Below are positions 1-7,033 of a DNA stretch of 7,051 bases, piece after piece. The stretch covers positions 1 to 7,051 of the forward strand of contig DJVR01000066.1 of assembly GCA_002441285.1 (NCBI GenBank), read 5' to 3'. The notes beneath the pieces were generated by a model that was not told where the DNA came from, did not search any database, and worked only from the letters and a program-made list of their open reading frames with translations. The position numbers and the translations under genes are program-made. The first letter of the stretch is position 1. Each line of letters begins with the position of its first letter. The DNA is from Candidatus Atribacteria bacterium UBA6251 (GTDB lineage: Bacteria > Atribacterota > Phoenicimicrobiia > Phoenicimicrobiales > Phoenicimicrobiaceae).

Positions 1-20
1 AGTTTGTTTTACCATTACCT
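1..20. repeat. Left copy of a 20-base inverted repeat at the window ends
   Basis: The first 20 bases are the reverse complement of bases 7014-7033 with a single mismatch. Further inward both flanks stay A/T-rich but no longer match well. The copy begins at base 1, so its outer edge is cut by the window. Confidence 0.7.
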
Positions 21-40
21 AATTTTATTTGTTTAATGAC

Positions 41-715
41 TTAATTATTTTCTTTATTACTTCCAATTTCTTGATTTGCTTCTTCAAGAGAAGAATAGTT
101 TAATTTATTAAACATATACTTATATCCTTCTAACGCTAGATTCCTCCCTTCTCTTTCAGCATTTGACACATCTTTGTAATAATATTCTATAGTTAAAGGC
201 GGATAAGTTTCTAATTCACTTGTTAAGTATTTTTCAAAGTTAAGAAGACCCTCAATTTTATTACTTTTAAAGAGATTAGGATATTTCTCTATTAATTTAT
301 TTTGCCATTTGGTTTCAATTTCCATGATTTTTTGTATAAGTATTTTGTGTTCTTCGTCTAAAGATTTAGAATTATCTGGAGGACCCTCTATATCACATTG
401 AGTTTTACTTCTTTCGTATCCCATTTTTACTTTTAAATTTACTTGTTTCATATCTTTAATATTAGAACTTTCATCCATTCTTAAATATTTTTCTTTCATT
501 AAATTTCTTCCCTCTACAATCGCATCTTCTAATCCATCTAAATAAGACTTTAAAGTTTCGCGGGACAAGGGCTGGAAGAAACTTTCTCTTTCTAATTTAA
601 ATGTTTCCTCGTGTTCTTTGCATTTTTGCCCCTGGGTATCGGTATGGATTTCCCGAAACATCTTAAGTTCCAATTTTAATATTTTCTTAATTAGACTTTC
701 TTTGCTTTGCAACAT
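41..715 (-). CDS. DUF4125-like protein of unknown function
   Basis: This is a soluble 224-residue protein with no signal peptide or membrane segment. From memory of the family, its pattern fits DUF4125: an N-terminal helix ending in MF, then a Cys and an F-x3-R stretch (residues 19-43, Cys32), then SYLDGLEDAIVEGRNL and EKYLRM (57-80). The C-terminal half carries SELETYPPLTIEYY (166-179) and EGRNL (189-193), and ends in an acidic/Asn tail. No catalytic role is known to me. The two halves resemble each other (helix I-x-x-E, later EGRNL), suggesting an internal duplication. I chose the ATG at 715 because AGGAGG lies 8 bases ahead of it; an in-frame GTG at 724 overlaps that site. It follows the VWA gene by 59 bases on the same strand, so co-transcription is plausible. 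The family call is fairly likely; the function is open. Confidence 0.72.
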   Translation of the reverse strand: MLQSKESLIKKILKLELKMFREIHTDTQGQKCKEHEETFKLERESFFQPLSRETLKSYLDGLEDAIVEGRNLMKEKYLRMDESSNIKDMKQVNLKVKMGYERSKTQCDIEGPPDNSKSLDEEHKILIQKIMEIETKWQNKLIEKYPNLFKSNKIEGLLNFEKYLTSELETYPPLTIEYYYKDVSNAEREGRNLALEGYKYMFNKLNYSSLEEANQEIGSNKENN

Positions 716-723
716 ATATTTCA

Positions 724-729
724 CCTCCT
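724..729 (-). promoter_or_regulatory. Strong ribosome binding site of the DUF4125-like gene
   Basis: AGGAGG on the minus strand lies 8 bases before the ATG at 715. It shares its last base with the in-frame GTG at 722-724, so that GTG cannot be the start. This decides the start of the gene. Confidence 0.8.
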
Positions 730-774
730 CTCAAACTCTAAAAATGGGTACTCAATTATTCACAATTTTTGACA

Positions 775-2775
775 TTAGACATATAACGCCTTTTTCTTAA
801 GTAGTTTTCTCCTCAATATTTTTTGAATAATTTCCGGTAATTTTTCATAGTTCTCCAATATTACAATTCGGTTTTCCCCGTATTTTTCTTTTAATCTTCC
901 TATTTTCTCTCCCTTGCCTATGGTTACCAGATCTATGTTTTTCTTCTCACAATAATCAATAGCATAGTTATAGCCAATCCCGACATTACATAAACCGTCA
1001 CTCAAATGTAAAAGGAGATTCCTTTTGCCACCCTCAGTTAATTTAGCAGCTCCGAGGCAAGCTTCGCCGGAGGGAGTATTCCCCTGGGGAGAAATACTGA
1101 ATATTTTATTATGGTGAAATAAACGGGTTAGAACACATATTTCGTTAATTTCGTTGTAGGCTAAAATCTCTAATTTATGATTATATGCCACTATTGCCTG
1201 AAAAATTGCTAAAAATGTCTTCTCGACTAAACTCCAATTGGTTATCATCGAACCGGAGGCATCAATTAACAAGGTAATTGACCACTTATCATCTTTTATA
1301 GTATCTTTTTGTTTAAAGGCAAGTCCGGTTGTGTAGGCTCTATATATCCTCGAAGAATCAATCTTACCATAAGGTAAACCTCGTGATATTCTTAGTGCAT
1401 CTTCCCTATGCATCCTGAATATTTCCTTTAATTTTCCAACTATTAGTGGATCCGGATGGTACTTTGGTAAAATATTTGATTCTTCGATAATAGTCGAGTA
1501 AATTAATTTTTCGTTAACTCTTGAGTTCATCAATTCTAAAGCATCTTTAATTTGTAAGGTTAATTCCTGGGAGTTCTTTTCGATAGCACTATTAACCGCC
1601 TTTAATAATTTTGGGTCAAATGGTGCAAGATTAAGTCTATTCCCCAGGTTTTTTAAACTATCTCTCTCACCTTCTATTTTTTTTCGGCCTAATTGCTCCT
1701 CCCATTCAAAAAAGTACTTCTGTATTTTGGACCATAATTTATCATATAGTTTAGCCCGGGAATTTTCCGTGACAACTATAATCTCGTAAACATTTTCTAA
1801 TAATATTTTTAAAGGTCCCCAATAGAGTTTATTAACCTCTTTAAAAATATTCTCTAAATTGTGTTTTATGATTATTGACTCAGCCGGCAGAACACCCTCA
1901 AGACCATCTAAATTCAGTGTATCTCTCTTTTTAAAATATTCTGAAACAGTTTTGATAATTTCTAAATCTGCATTTGCCAATATAATATCTAAGGCGATAT
2001 CCTCCCATAAGTAGATCAATTTCTCTGCAGTAGGTATTTTAGCTCGGTAATCATAAAGCGAGGGATTGATATTTTCCTTAAACCATTTCCGATATAAACG
2101 TACATAATTACCTAACATGCCTTTAGTAATTGCGACTCCATCTACATGAATATCCTCCGCCACATTAAAGAACCTTCTTAGAAGCAGCCTATCTTTTATC
2201 CCGGTATTATATGTAATTAACTTTATTGCTGTTTGTTCGCTCTTTTCTTTCAGGTGAAGAGCATCGTGAATTACTAAACCGCTCAAAACATCCATTTTAT
2301 AGAAAGGAACAGGATATACTCCTATGGCTAATTGAATGGGGATTTCAATTTTATGTTCTTTGGTAGCAAGGGGAATTTGCCCTACCCAATCTACCCTAAC
2401 ATCTAAACCCAAACAACCAACTATCTTTCTTAGAGCAATTAATACATTAGCTAATTCCACATATTCAATTGCAGACCGGTTAATTCGCCAAAAATAGGAA
2501 TAACATTTATATTTTATTATCTCTCTTTCAATACTATTTACTAAATTTTTTTGTTTTTCTAAAATGCTTATTCCACATTTCCAACAGTGAAATTGTCGTA
2601 CATCGGTAAGTGCTTCTTTAATCCATTCCTCTTTATCTTCTGCCTTAATCGTTCTAAGCAAATAAAACCAACGATCACAACCAAAATTAGATTCTTCTTT
2701 TTTTAAGAGCCAATAATCAACGGCATTATAAAATTTTTTAAAACTCCTATCTTCTACTCGGTATAATTCAACCAT
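775..2775 (-). CDS. CobT-like VWA-domain protein with zincin-like HDxxH region
   Basis: This is a 666-residue cytoplasmic protein and the probable partner of the AAA+ ATPase encoded just upstream. The C-terminal VWA domain (about 495-650) has a complete MIDAS metal site: DASGSM at 505-510 (Asp505, Ser507, Ser509), Thr567 in GNTPSG, and Asp593 in LSDG. The N-terminal part holds VIHDALH (His170, His174) followed by FFNVAEDIHVD (203-212). This is the layout of the CobT/DUF2201-type N-terminal domain, HExxH then N-x-A/L-E-D, with the usual Glu replaced by Asp171. A CxxC pair (Cys64, Cys67) lies further upstream. The middle section (about 240-440) is mostly helical and charged and unrecognised. 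In known MoxR-VWA or CobS-CobT pairs the VWA protein presents the client and the ATPase supplies force; the client here is unknown. A GAGG site sits 8 bases before the ATG, 18 bases after the ATPase stop. It is not a certain cobalt chelatase, since no cobalamin genes are in view. Confidence 0.85.
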   Translation of the reverse strand: MVELYRVEDRSFKKFYNAVDYWLLKKEESNFGCDRWFYLLRTIKAEDKEEWIKEALTDVRQFHCWKCGISILEKQKNLVNSIEREIIKYKCYSYFWRINRSAIEYVELANVLIALRKIVGCLGLDVRVDWVGQIPLATKEHKIEIPIQLAIGVYPVPFYKMDVLSGLVIHDALHLKEKSEQTAIKLITYNTGIKDRLLLRRFFNVAEDIHVDGVAITKGMLGNYVRLYRKWFKENINPSLYDYRAKIPTAEKLIYLWEDIALDIILANADLEIIKTVSEYFKKRDTLNLDGLEGVLPAESIIIKHNLENIFKEVNKLYWGPLKILLENVYEIIVVTENSRAKLYDKLWSKIQKYFFEWEEQLGRKKIEGERDSLKNLGNRLNLAPFDPKLLKAVNSAIEKNSQELTLQIKDALELMNSRVNEKLIYSTIIEESNILPKYHPDPLIVGKLKEIFRMHREDALRISRGLPYGKIDSSRIYRAYTTGLAFKQKDTIKDDKWSITLLIDASGSMITNWSLVEKTFLAIFQAIVAYNHKLEILAYNEINEICVLTRLFHHNKIFSISPQGNTPSGEACLGAAKLTEGGKRNLLLHLSDGLCNVGIGYNYAIDYCEKKNIDLVTIGKGEKIGRLKEKYGENRIVILENYEKLPEIIQKILRRKLLKKKALYV

Positions 2776-2793
2776 TCATATTGCCTCATACTT

Positions 2794-3648
2794 TTAAATA
2801 TATCTAACGTAGTTCTGATTGTCTACTGTTTCCTCTTCACCCTCTCCTAAATGTAGGGAAATTAAAGCGGTTTCCAAAATACTTTTTTCTATTTGTATAC
2901 TATAAACCAAGGCATCTCTAATATCAGCCCCTTCGGAAGCAAGTTCCGCTATCATCAAACTGTGTCTGGTGGAAATAGATAAGGGCATCTGGGCATTATT
3001 TCTGAGAAGATTTACAACATTTATAATTTTTTTTGCTATTTCCCTGGACACCCCTGTTTTTGAACATATTATTTCTTCTTCAATGTCAGCAGGGGGATAA
3101 TCCACCTGAATTATATAAAATCTATCTCTTAGGGCAGCATCAATCATATCTATACCGGTAAATTCAGCACCTTCGTTTAAAGTTGCAAAAAATATTACTT
3201 CATCTGCTACCTTAACTAACCCTAATCCTTCTACCCATATAGATCTATCTTCTGATAACACTGAAAACAGATCATTTAAAGCTTTCGGATGCTCTGGCCG
3301 GTTAATTTCTTCTAAGTGAATAACACTCCTTGGTGTAGAGATTGCCTTAGGAAATAAAAATTCTTCAAAGAAAGTATTACCTTGTTTTAGTCCTTTTTCG
3401 CCAAAAAGTTGCCCTGGTTCAGATAATAATCCTATCTGAAAAGTCGACAAAGGTCTCTTGTAATAAGCAGCAAACTGTTTTACTAAACTTGACTTTCCAC
3501 AACCTTGTTTCCCCACAATTAAAATATTAACTGGATGTCTTTTTGACAGTTTTTCAATTCGATTTAGATTTTTTATTATCCCCTGTGGCAAAAAATAATT
3601 AGGGTCTATTTCCGGTATCATTAAATTCGAATCTTTATTGCTTGACAT
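2794..3648 (-). CDS. MoxR/CobS-like AAA+ ATPase
   Basis: This 284-residue AAA+ ATPase belongs to the MoxR/CobS/NorQ group, which hydrolyses ATP to remodel or activate a partner carrying a VWA domain. Visible motifs are Walker A GKQGCGKSS (46-54), a Walker B strand VIHLEEINR (109-117), a sensor-1 Asn in ATLNEG (Asn158), the arginine-finger region ALRDRF (172-177) and a sensor-2-like STRHS (226-230, Arg228). Walker B reads Glu-Glu (113-114) where Asp-Glu is usual, a conservative change. Length is normal for the group, and the C-terminal lid is followed by a short acidic tail. A GGAG site lies 11 bases before the ATG. The VWA gene starts 18 bases downstream, the standard arrangement for such pairs, so translation is probably coupled or co-regulated. 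The closest named relatives could be CobS or a generic MoxR; I cannot decide between them. Confidence 0.9.
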   Translation of the reverse strand: MSSNKDSNLMIPEIDPNYFLPQGIIKNLNRIEKLSKRHPVNILIVGKQGCGKSSLVKQFAAYYKRPLSTFQIGLLSEPGQLFGEKGLKQGNTFFEEFLFPKAISTPRSVIHLEEINRPEHPKALNDLFSVLSEDRSIWVEGLGLVKVADEVIFFATLNEGAEFTGIDMIDAALRDRFYIIQVDYPPADIEEEIICSKTGVSREIAKKIINVVNLLRNNAQMPLSISTRHSLMIAELASEGADIRDALVYSIQIEKSILETALISLHLGEGEEETVDNQNYVRYI

Positions 3649-3707
3649 TTTTTATACTTCTCCATTATGTTCTATTTTTATTTAACTATGCACTCCCTCT
3701 AATTTAG

Positions 3708-4262
3708 TTATTTTTTATATTTTGGTGGTTCAGTTTTATAAAGGTCATTACCCAGATAATCTATTACCACGATAGCCGGAAAATCTTCTACATAGTAATG
3801 ATGGATAGCCTCTGCTCCTAAATCTTCATAGGCTACTACTTCCGAATTTTTGATACTGCGGGCAATTAGGGCGGCTGCTCCTCCTACTGCACCGAAATAG
3901 ACAGCTTTATTTTTTTTCATACTCTCGATTACTTCTTTAGATCGAAGCCCTTTACCAATCATTCCTTTGAGTCCTCTATCTAATAAGGGAGGAGCATAGG
4001 GATCCATCCGATAGGAGGTGGTAGGACCGGCTGAACCACAAGGGTATCCTGGTTTGGCAGGGGCTGGACCTACATAGTAAATTACCTGACCTTGAATATC
4101 GATGGGTAGTTCTTTCCCTTGTTTGATCAGCTCGATCAATCTTTTATGTGCTGCATCTCTTCCGGTAAAGATATCGCCGGTGATGAGTACCGAATCTCCT
4201 GCTTTTAATTCCATAACCCTCTTATCGTCTAAGGGGGTGGTTATCTTTTTTACTTGAGTCAT
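3708..4262 (-). CDS. Class I fumarate hydratase, beta (C-terminal) subunit
   Basis: This is the smaller subunit of the two-chain, iron-sulfur class I fumarase, which interconverts fumarate and (S)-malate with the alpha subunit. The 184 residues match the Fe-S hydro-lyase C-terminal domain. Signatures are AGDSVLITGDIFTGRDAAHKR (21-41), YVGPAPAKPG (63-72), GPTTSYRMDPYAP (79-91), GMIGKG (100-105) and AVGGAAALIA (125-134). The closely related L-tartrate dehydratase beta subunit shares this fold and cannot be fully excluded. The start was set at the ATG at 4262, 10 bases after AGGAG. An in-frame ATG at 4271 lies only 1 base from that AGGAG and would be poorly spaced. The gene begins 17 bases after the alpha stop codon, with its ribosome site between them, so the two are surely one operon. 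G+C is clearly higher than in the downstream VWA gene. Confidence 0.93.
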   Translation of the reverse strand: MTQVKKITTPLDDKRVMELKAGDSVLITGDIFTGRDAAHKRLIELIKQGKELPIDIQGQVIYYVGPAPAKPGYPCGSAGPTTSYRMDPYAPPLLDRGLKGMIGKGLRSKEVIESMKKNKAVYFGAVGGAAALIARSIKNSEVVAYEDLGAEAIHHYYVEDFPAIVVIDYLGNDLYKTEPPKYKK

Positions 4263-4272
4263 TTTTTTCATT

Positions 4273-4277
4273 CTCCT
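4273..4277 (-). promoter_or_regulatory. Ribosome binding site of the fumarase beta gene
   Basis: AGGAG lies between the TAG stop of the alpha subunit and the beta gene. It is 10 bases before ATG 4262 but only 1 base before ATG 4271, so the inner ATG is favoured. Confidence 0.7.
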
Positions 4278-4279
4278 TC

Positions 4280-5125
4280 CTATAATATTCCTTCGGCATG
4301 GCGGGCGGCATGGCAGCAGACATTTACGGCGACTGGCATCCCGGCTATATGAGTAGGTAGATAATCTATGTTTACGGCTAAGGTAGTGATTCTGCCACCC
4401 AAACCTGCTGGGCCGATACCTGAGTTGTTTATCTTCTTCAGGGCTTCTTTTTCCATAGAAGCATACTTATCATTTTTATTGTGCTCACCCATCCTTCTGG
4501 CAATAGCTTTCTTGGCAATGACCATAGCCTGATCGGCAGTCCCTCCGACTCCTACTCCGATAATGGTAGGGGGACAGGGATTAGGTCCGGCTTTCTTTAC
4601 CGTCTCTACGATGAAATTTACTATCCCTTCTGGTCCATCAGCAGGTTTCATCATAGCTAAGGCACTCATATTTTCACTGCCGAAGCCTTTGGGCATTACC
4701 ATAAATTTGATTTTATCTCCAGGAACTATATCAGTATAGATAATGGCTGGGGTGTTGGTCTTGGTGTTCTTTCTTTCAAAGACCGGATCATCTACCACTG
4801 ATTTTCTGAGGTATCCTTCCTGATAGGCTTCTTTAACCCCCTGGTTAATAGCCTCGATAAAGCCACCATCTACTATCTGGACCTCCTGACCTAATTCAAT
4901 AAAGAGGACGGATAGACCGGTATCCTGACAGATGGCTATTTCTTCTTTTGAGGCAATCCTATTATTTTCTATAATCATATTCAGAACAGATTTGCCTATA
5001 GGGGAGGTCTCTTCTTTTAGAGCCTCTTCCAGTCGCTGCATAATATCCTGGTCTATTTGATAGTTAGCTTTAAGAAATAGTTCTTTTACTTTGTCTTTAA
5101 TCTGATTGGTATTTATCTGGCGCAT
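4280..5125 (-). CDS. Class I fumarate hydratase, alpha (Fe-S) subunit
   Basis: This is the catalytic N-terminal subunit of class I fumarase. It holds an oxygen-sensitive [4Fe-4S] cluster whose free iron binds the substrate. The 281 residues have the normal length for the split form. The three expected cluster cysteines are present: Cys66 in AICQDTG, Cys184 in PNPCPPTIIGVGVGG, and Cys271 in the C-terminal NVCCHAARHAE (Cys270 is an extra neighbour). Other family landmarks are NTPAIIYTDIVPGDKI (124-139), PKGFGSENMSALAM (145-158) and GIGPAGLGGRITTLAV (236-251). L-tartrate dehydratase alpha is the main alternative. The ATG at 5125 is the only reasonable start in frame; AAGGAG lies about 16 bases upstream, a longer spacing than usual. 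A carboxylate transporter subunit two genes upstream fits a C4-dicarboxylate role, either in a reductive or oxidative TCA branch or in fermentation. Confidence 0.94.
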   Translation of the reverse strand: MRQINTNQIKDKVKELFLKANYQIDQDIMQRLEEALKEETSPIGKSVLNMIIENNRIASKEEIAICQDTGLSVLFIELGQEVQIVDGGFIEAINQGVKEAYQEGYLRKSVVDDPVFERKNTKTNTPAIIYTDIVPGDKIKFMVMPKGFGSENMSALAMMKPADGPEGIVNFIVETVKKAGPNPCPPTIIGVGVGGTADQAMVIAKKAIARRMGEHNKNDKYASMEKEALKKINNSGIGPAGLGGRITTLAVNIDYLPTHIAGMPVAVNVCCHAARHAEGIL

Positions 5126-5200
5126 TGGATTTGTTTGTTTTCTCCTTTCTTAATTTTTTTCATTAATAATTATTCAAGAAAATACATTGCTAAATTCTAT

Positions 5201-5572
5201 TTAAGATATTAACTTTTTAACTTTGATTTTAATGGCTGCTTTGGGTTTAGGAAAACCTCTCTTTATTTCTTCTACTTGTTTAGCTATTTTTTCATAGAGT
5301 TCTCCCTCTCTTATTACTTCTGCTTTTCCTTGGAGACGCACTAACTTTTTCGTCTCTCTATCCACAGCAACTACCATTATGGCTTCAGGATTATCTAAAA
5401 TATTTTGTAAAGTAGTTTCGCCAAATATCTCAGCATAAACTAACTCCTCATTATTTAAAACTCTCATAGTTCCTTTGGGAGCAATATTAGGCTGTCCTTG
5501 TTTATTGACTGTGGCAATTAAACAGAGTTGTTCGCTAATTATTTTCTTTGTTTCGGGGGTTAATATTGCCAA
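5201..5572 (-). CDS. Pyridoxamine 5'-phosphate oxidase-fold, FMN-binding protein
   Basis: This small 123-residue protein looks like the split-barrel flavin-binding family (PNPOx-like). It opens with the usual helix (TPETKKIISEQ), then the strand LCLIATVNKQGQPNIAPKGTMRV (about 16-38). A second block, EIFGETTLQNILDNPEAIMVVAVD (about 48-71), is the typical stretch after which a basic strand and the LQGKAEVI segment follow. Members bind FMN or related cofactors, often as dimers, and many have unknown substrates, so no specific reaction is claimed. The start needs care: an ATG at 5590 has no good ribosome site, and its codons 2-4 themselves spell AAAGGAGGG. That strong site lies 7 bases before the TTG at 5572 (4 before the TTG at 5575), so TTG 5572 is the likely start. 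It sits between dctM-like and fumarase genes without an obvious pathway link. Confidence 0.8.
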   Translation of the reverse strand: MAILTPETKKIISEQLCLIATVNKQGQPNIAPKGTMRVLNNEELVYAEIFGETTLQNILDNPEAIMVVAVDRETKKLVRLQGKAEVIREGELYEKIAKQVEEIKRGFPKPKAAIKIKVKKLIS

Positions 5573-5579
5573 CAACTTC

Positions 5580-5585
5580 CCTCCT
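5580..5585 (-). promoter_or_regulatory. Ribosome binding site selecting a TTG start
   Basis: AGGAGG, within AAAGGAGGG, lies 7 bases before TTG 5572 and 4 bases before TTG 5575. It falls inside the reading frame opened by ATG 5590, which has no ribosome site of its own nearby, so the ATG is unlikely to be the start. Confidence 0.7.
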
Positions 5586-5663
5586 TTCATATTTTAAAAT
5601 TAAATATCCTCAATAATTATTTTTTAAAATTTAAACTCTCCATTCTATAAATCATATCCATTT

Positions 5664-6965
5664 TTACTTCATCATTGAAGGCAGCCATAACGCTAATTGT
5701 GGGAATATTAAAACAAGAATTTGGGCAACTAAATACAATAGCATAAAAGGGAATGTCCCTTTAATTGCAATCGTCATATTTGAACGATAACCTAAAGATT
5801 TAGTAATCCCATCTACAGCATAAAGATTGAGTCCTACCGGAGGAGTAAGTAAGCCAATTTCAATCCCAATTACTAATATTACAGCATACCAAATAAGATT
5901 AACTCCAAACCCCATTAAAGCAGGAAGAAAAATTGGTAAAACAATAAGCATTATAGAAGCACCCTCTAAAAACATTCCCATAATCAATAAAACTACCATT
6001 GTAATAATAATAAAAACTATTGGTGATAATGACGAAACAGCTAATGATTTAATTATTTCAGAAAGCCCTATTTGGGTTGCTGCATTACCAAAGACCATTG
6101 CTCCACATATTATAAACAGCACCATTACCGAAGATAAAACTCCTTCTTCTAAAATTGGGAATATATCTTTAAGAGTAATCTCCTTATAAATAAATAGTCC
6201 TACGATAAGTGACCATAATATACCTATGGCTGCAGTTTCTGTGGGGGTAGCCCAACCGGCGTATAGTGGAATAATTATCCCAAGGGGCACTAATAAAGCC
6301 CAAATACCATCTTTGGTACCCTTTATCCTTTCGCCCCAGGTAGCCTTTTTAGCATTAATTTTCTCTTTGCCCCTACTATAAGCAATCGCCACATACGTGC
6401 TAAACAAAATTACTGCTATAAGCCCCGGAATGATTCCAGAAATAAACAATTTACCGGTAGATTTCTCTGAAAAAGAACTATATATAATCATGGGAACACT
6501 TGGGGGAATAAGTATTCCTAATGCCCCGCCAGCGGCAACAATTCCCATACTTAAAGGCAAACTATAGCCATATTTCTTCAAATTACTAAAAGCAAAGGCT
6601 CCAACCATCGCTGCAATCGCCACACTTGTCCCACACATTGCTGCTAATACTGCACAAGTAAAAATAGTAGCTATTCCTACACCACCAGGAATGTGACGCA
6701 GATAAGCGTCAAACAGAGTATATAGTTTTTCCCCAACTTTACTTTTAGCAAGTATAACTCCCATCGTAATAAATAGAGGAATAGCTAATAATATGAAACT
6801 TTGTAAGCTGGAACCCATTATCTGGGCTGCAATAGTAAAAGCAGAACTCCCAAAATATAAATAACAACCAAGCATGCCACCTATCCCAAGACTAACTGCC
6901 ACCGGAGTACCGATAAACAGTATCACTACCATTAAAATTGCTGATAAAATTAAACTTCCGGACAT
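5664..6965 (-). CDS. dctM: TRAP transporter large permease subunit (DctM-like)
   Basis: This is the large integral membrane subunit of a tripartite ATP-independent periplasmic transporter, which imports organic acids with a sodium or proton gradient. The 433 residues are almost all hydrophobic helices, about a dozen segments, the normal length for DctM. Family landmarks include an N-terminal VILFIGTPVAVSLG (14-27), AMCGTSVAIAAMVGAF (109-124), GGALGILIPPSVPMIIY (146-162), GWATPTETAAIG (237-248) and EIGLLTPPVGLNLYAV (369-384). The substrate cannot be read from this subunit. Fumarase two genes downstream suggests a C4-dicarboxylate, but TRAP systems also carry sialate, ectoine and others. The binding protein DctP and small subunit DctQ are not seen; if present they lie beyond the window end. 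I chose ATG 6965, whose protein starts MSGSL as DctM proteins do. AAAGGA lies 12 bases upstream, and TTG 6971 (6-base spacing) or TTG 6986 are alternatives. Confidence 0.94.
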   Translation of the reverse strand: MSGSLILSAILMVVILFIGTPVAVSLGIGGMLGCYLYFGSSAFTIAAQIMGSSLQSFILLAIPLFITMGVILAKSKVGEKLYTLFDAYLRHIPGGVGIATIFTCAVLAAMCGTSVAIAAMVGAFAFSNLKKYGYSLPLSMGIVAAGGALGILIPPSVPMIIYSSFSEKSTGKLFISGIIPGLIAVILFSTYVAIAYSRGKEKINAKKATWGERIKGTKDGIWALLVPLGIIIPLYAGWATPTETAAIGILWSLIVGLFIYKEITLKDIFPILEEGVLSSVMVLFIICGAMVFGNAATQIGLSEIIKSLAVSSLSPIVFIIITMVVLLIMGMFLEGASIMLIVLPIFLPALMGFGVNLIWYAVILVIGIEIGLLTPPVGLNLYAVDGITKSLGYRSNMTIAIKGTFPFMLLYLVAQILVLIFPQLALWLPSMMK

Positions 6966-6977
6966 AACCAAATTTTT

Positions 6978-6983
6978 TCCTTT
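6978..6983 (-). promoter_or_regulatory. Ribosome binding site of the dctM-like gene
   Basis: AAAGGA lies 12 bases before ATG 6965 and 6 bases before TTG 6971. It directly follows TTG 6986, which therefore cannot be its start. ATG 6965 is preferred on protein grounds; TTG 6971 would add only two residues. Confidence 0.55.
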
Positions 6984-7013
6984 CAATTTATTTTTTTTAG
7001 GATTTAAAAAATA

Positions 7014-7033
7014 AGGTAATGGTAATACAAACT
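7014..7033. repeat. Right copy of a 20-base inverted repeat at the window ends
   Basis: This copy matches the reverse complement of bases 1-20 at 19 of 20 positions, the mismatch being at base 7026. It lies upstream of the dctM-like gene, outside any recognised coding sequence. Bases 7034-7051 probably show more of the same repeat outward, but the left copy cannot be compared there. Confidence 0.7.

Noticed and set aside
618..800. Plus-strand 60-residue reading frame
   Set aside because: It lies antisense to the DUF4125-like gene and the gap beyond it, with no ribosome site and no recognisable protein.
2775..2775. Calling the ATPase-VWA pair cobalt chelatase CobS-CobT outright
   Set aside because: No CobN or other cobalamin gene is in view, and the HDxxH and Walker B differences leave the pair in the general MoxR-VWA group.
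3683..3710. Hairpin TAACTA/TAGTTA in the gap between fumarase beta and the ATPase gene
   Set aside because: The stem is 6 A/T-rich pairs with a 16-base loop. The T-run follows on the plus strand, where there is no gene to terminate, and on the minus strand no T-run follows.
5617..5663. Very short minus-strand frame (14 codons) between the dctM-like and flavin-fold genes
   Set aside because: It has no ribosome site and is of a length expected by chance.
5827..6189. Plus-strand 120-residue reading frame
   Set aside because: It is an antisense shadow of the dctM-like gene; its Ile/Thr/Pro-rich composition is what the complement of a membrane protein gives.
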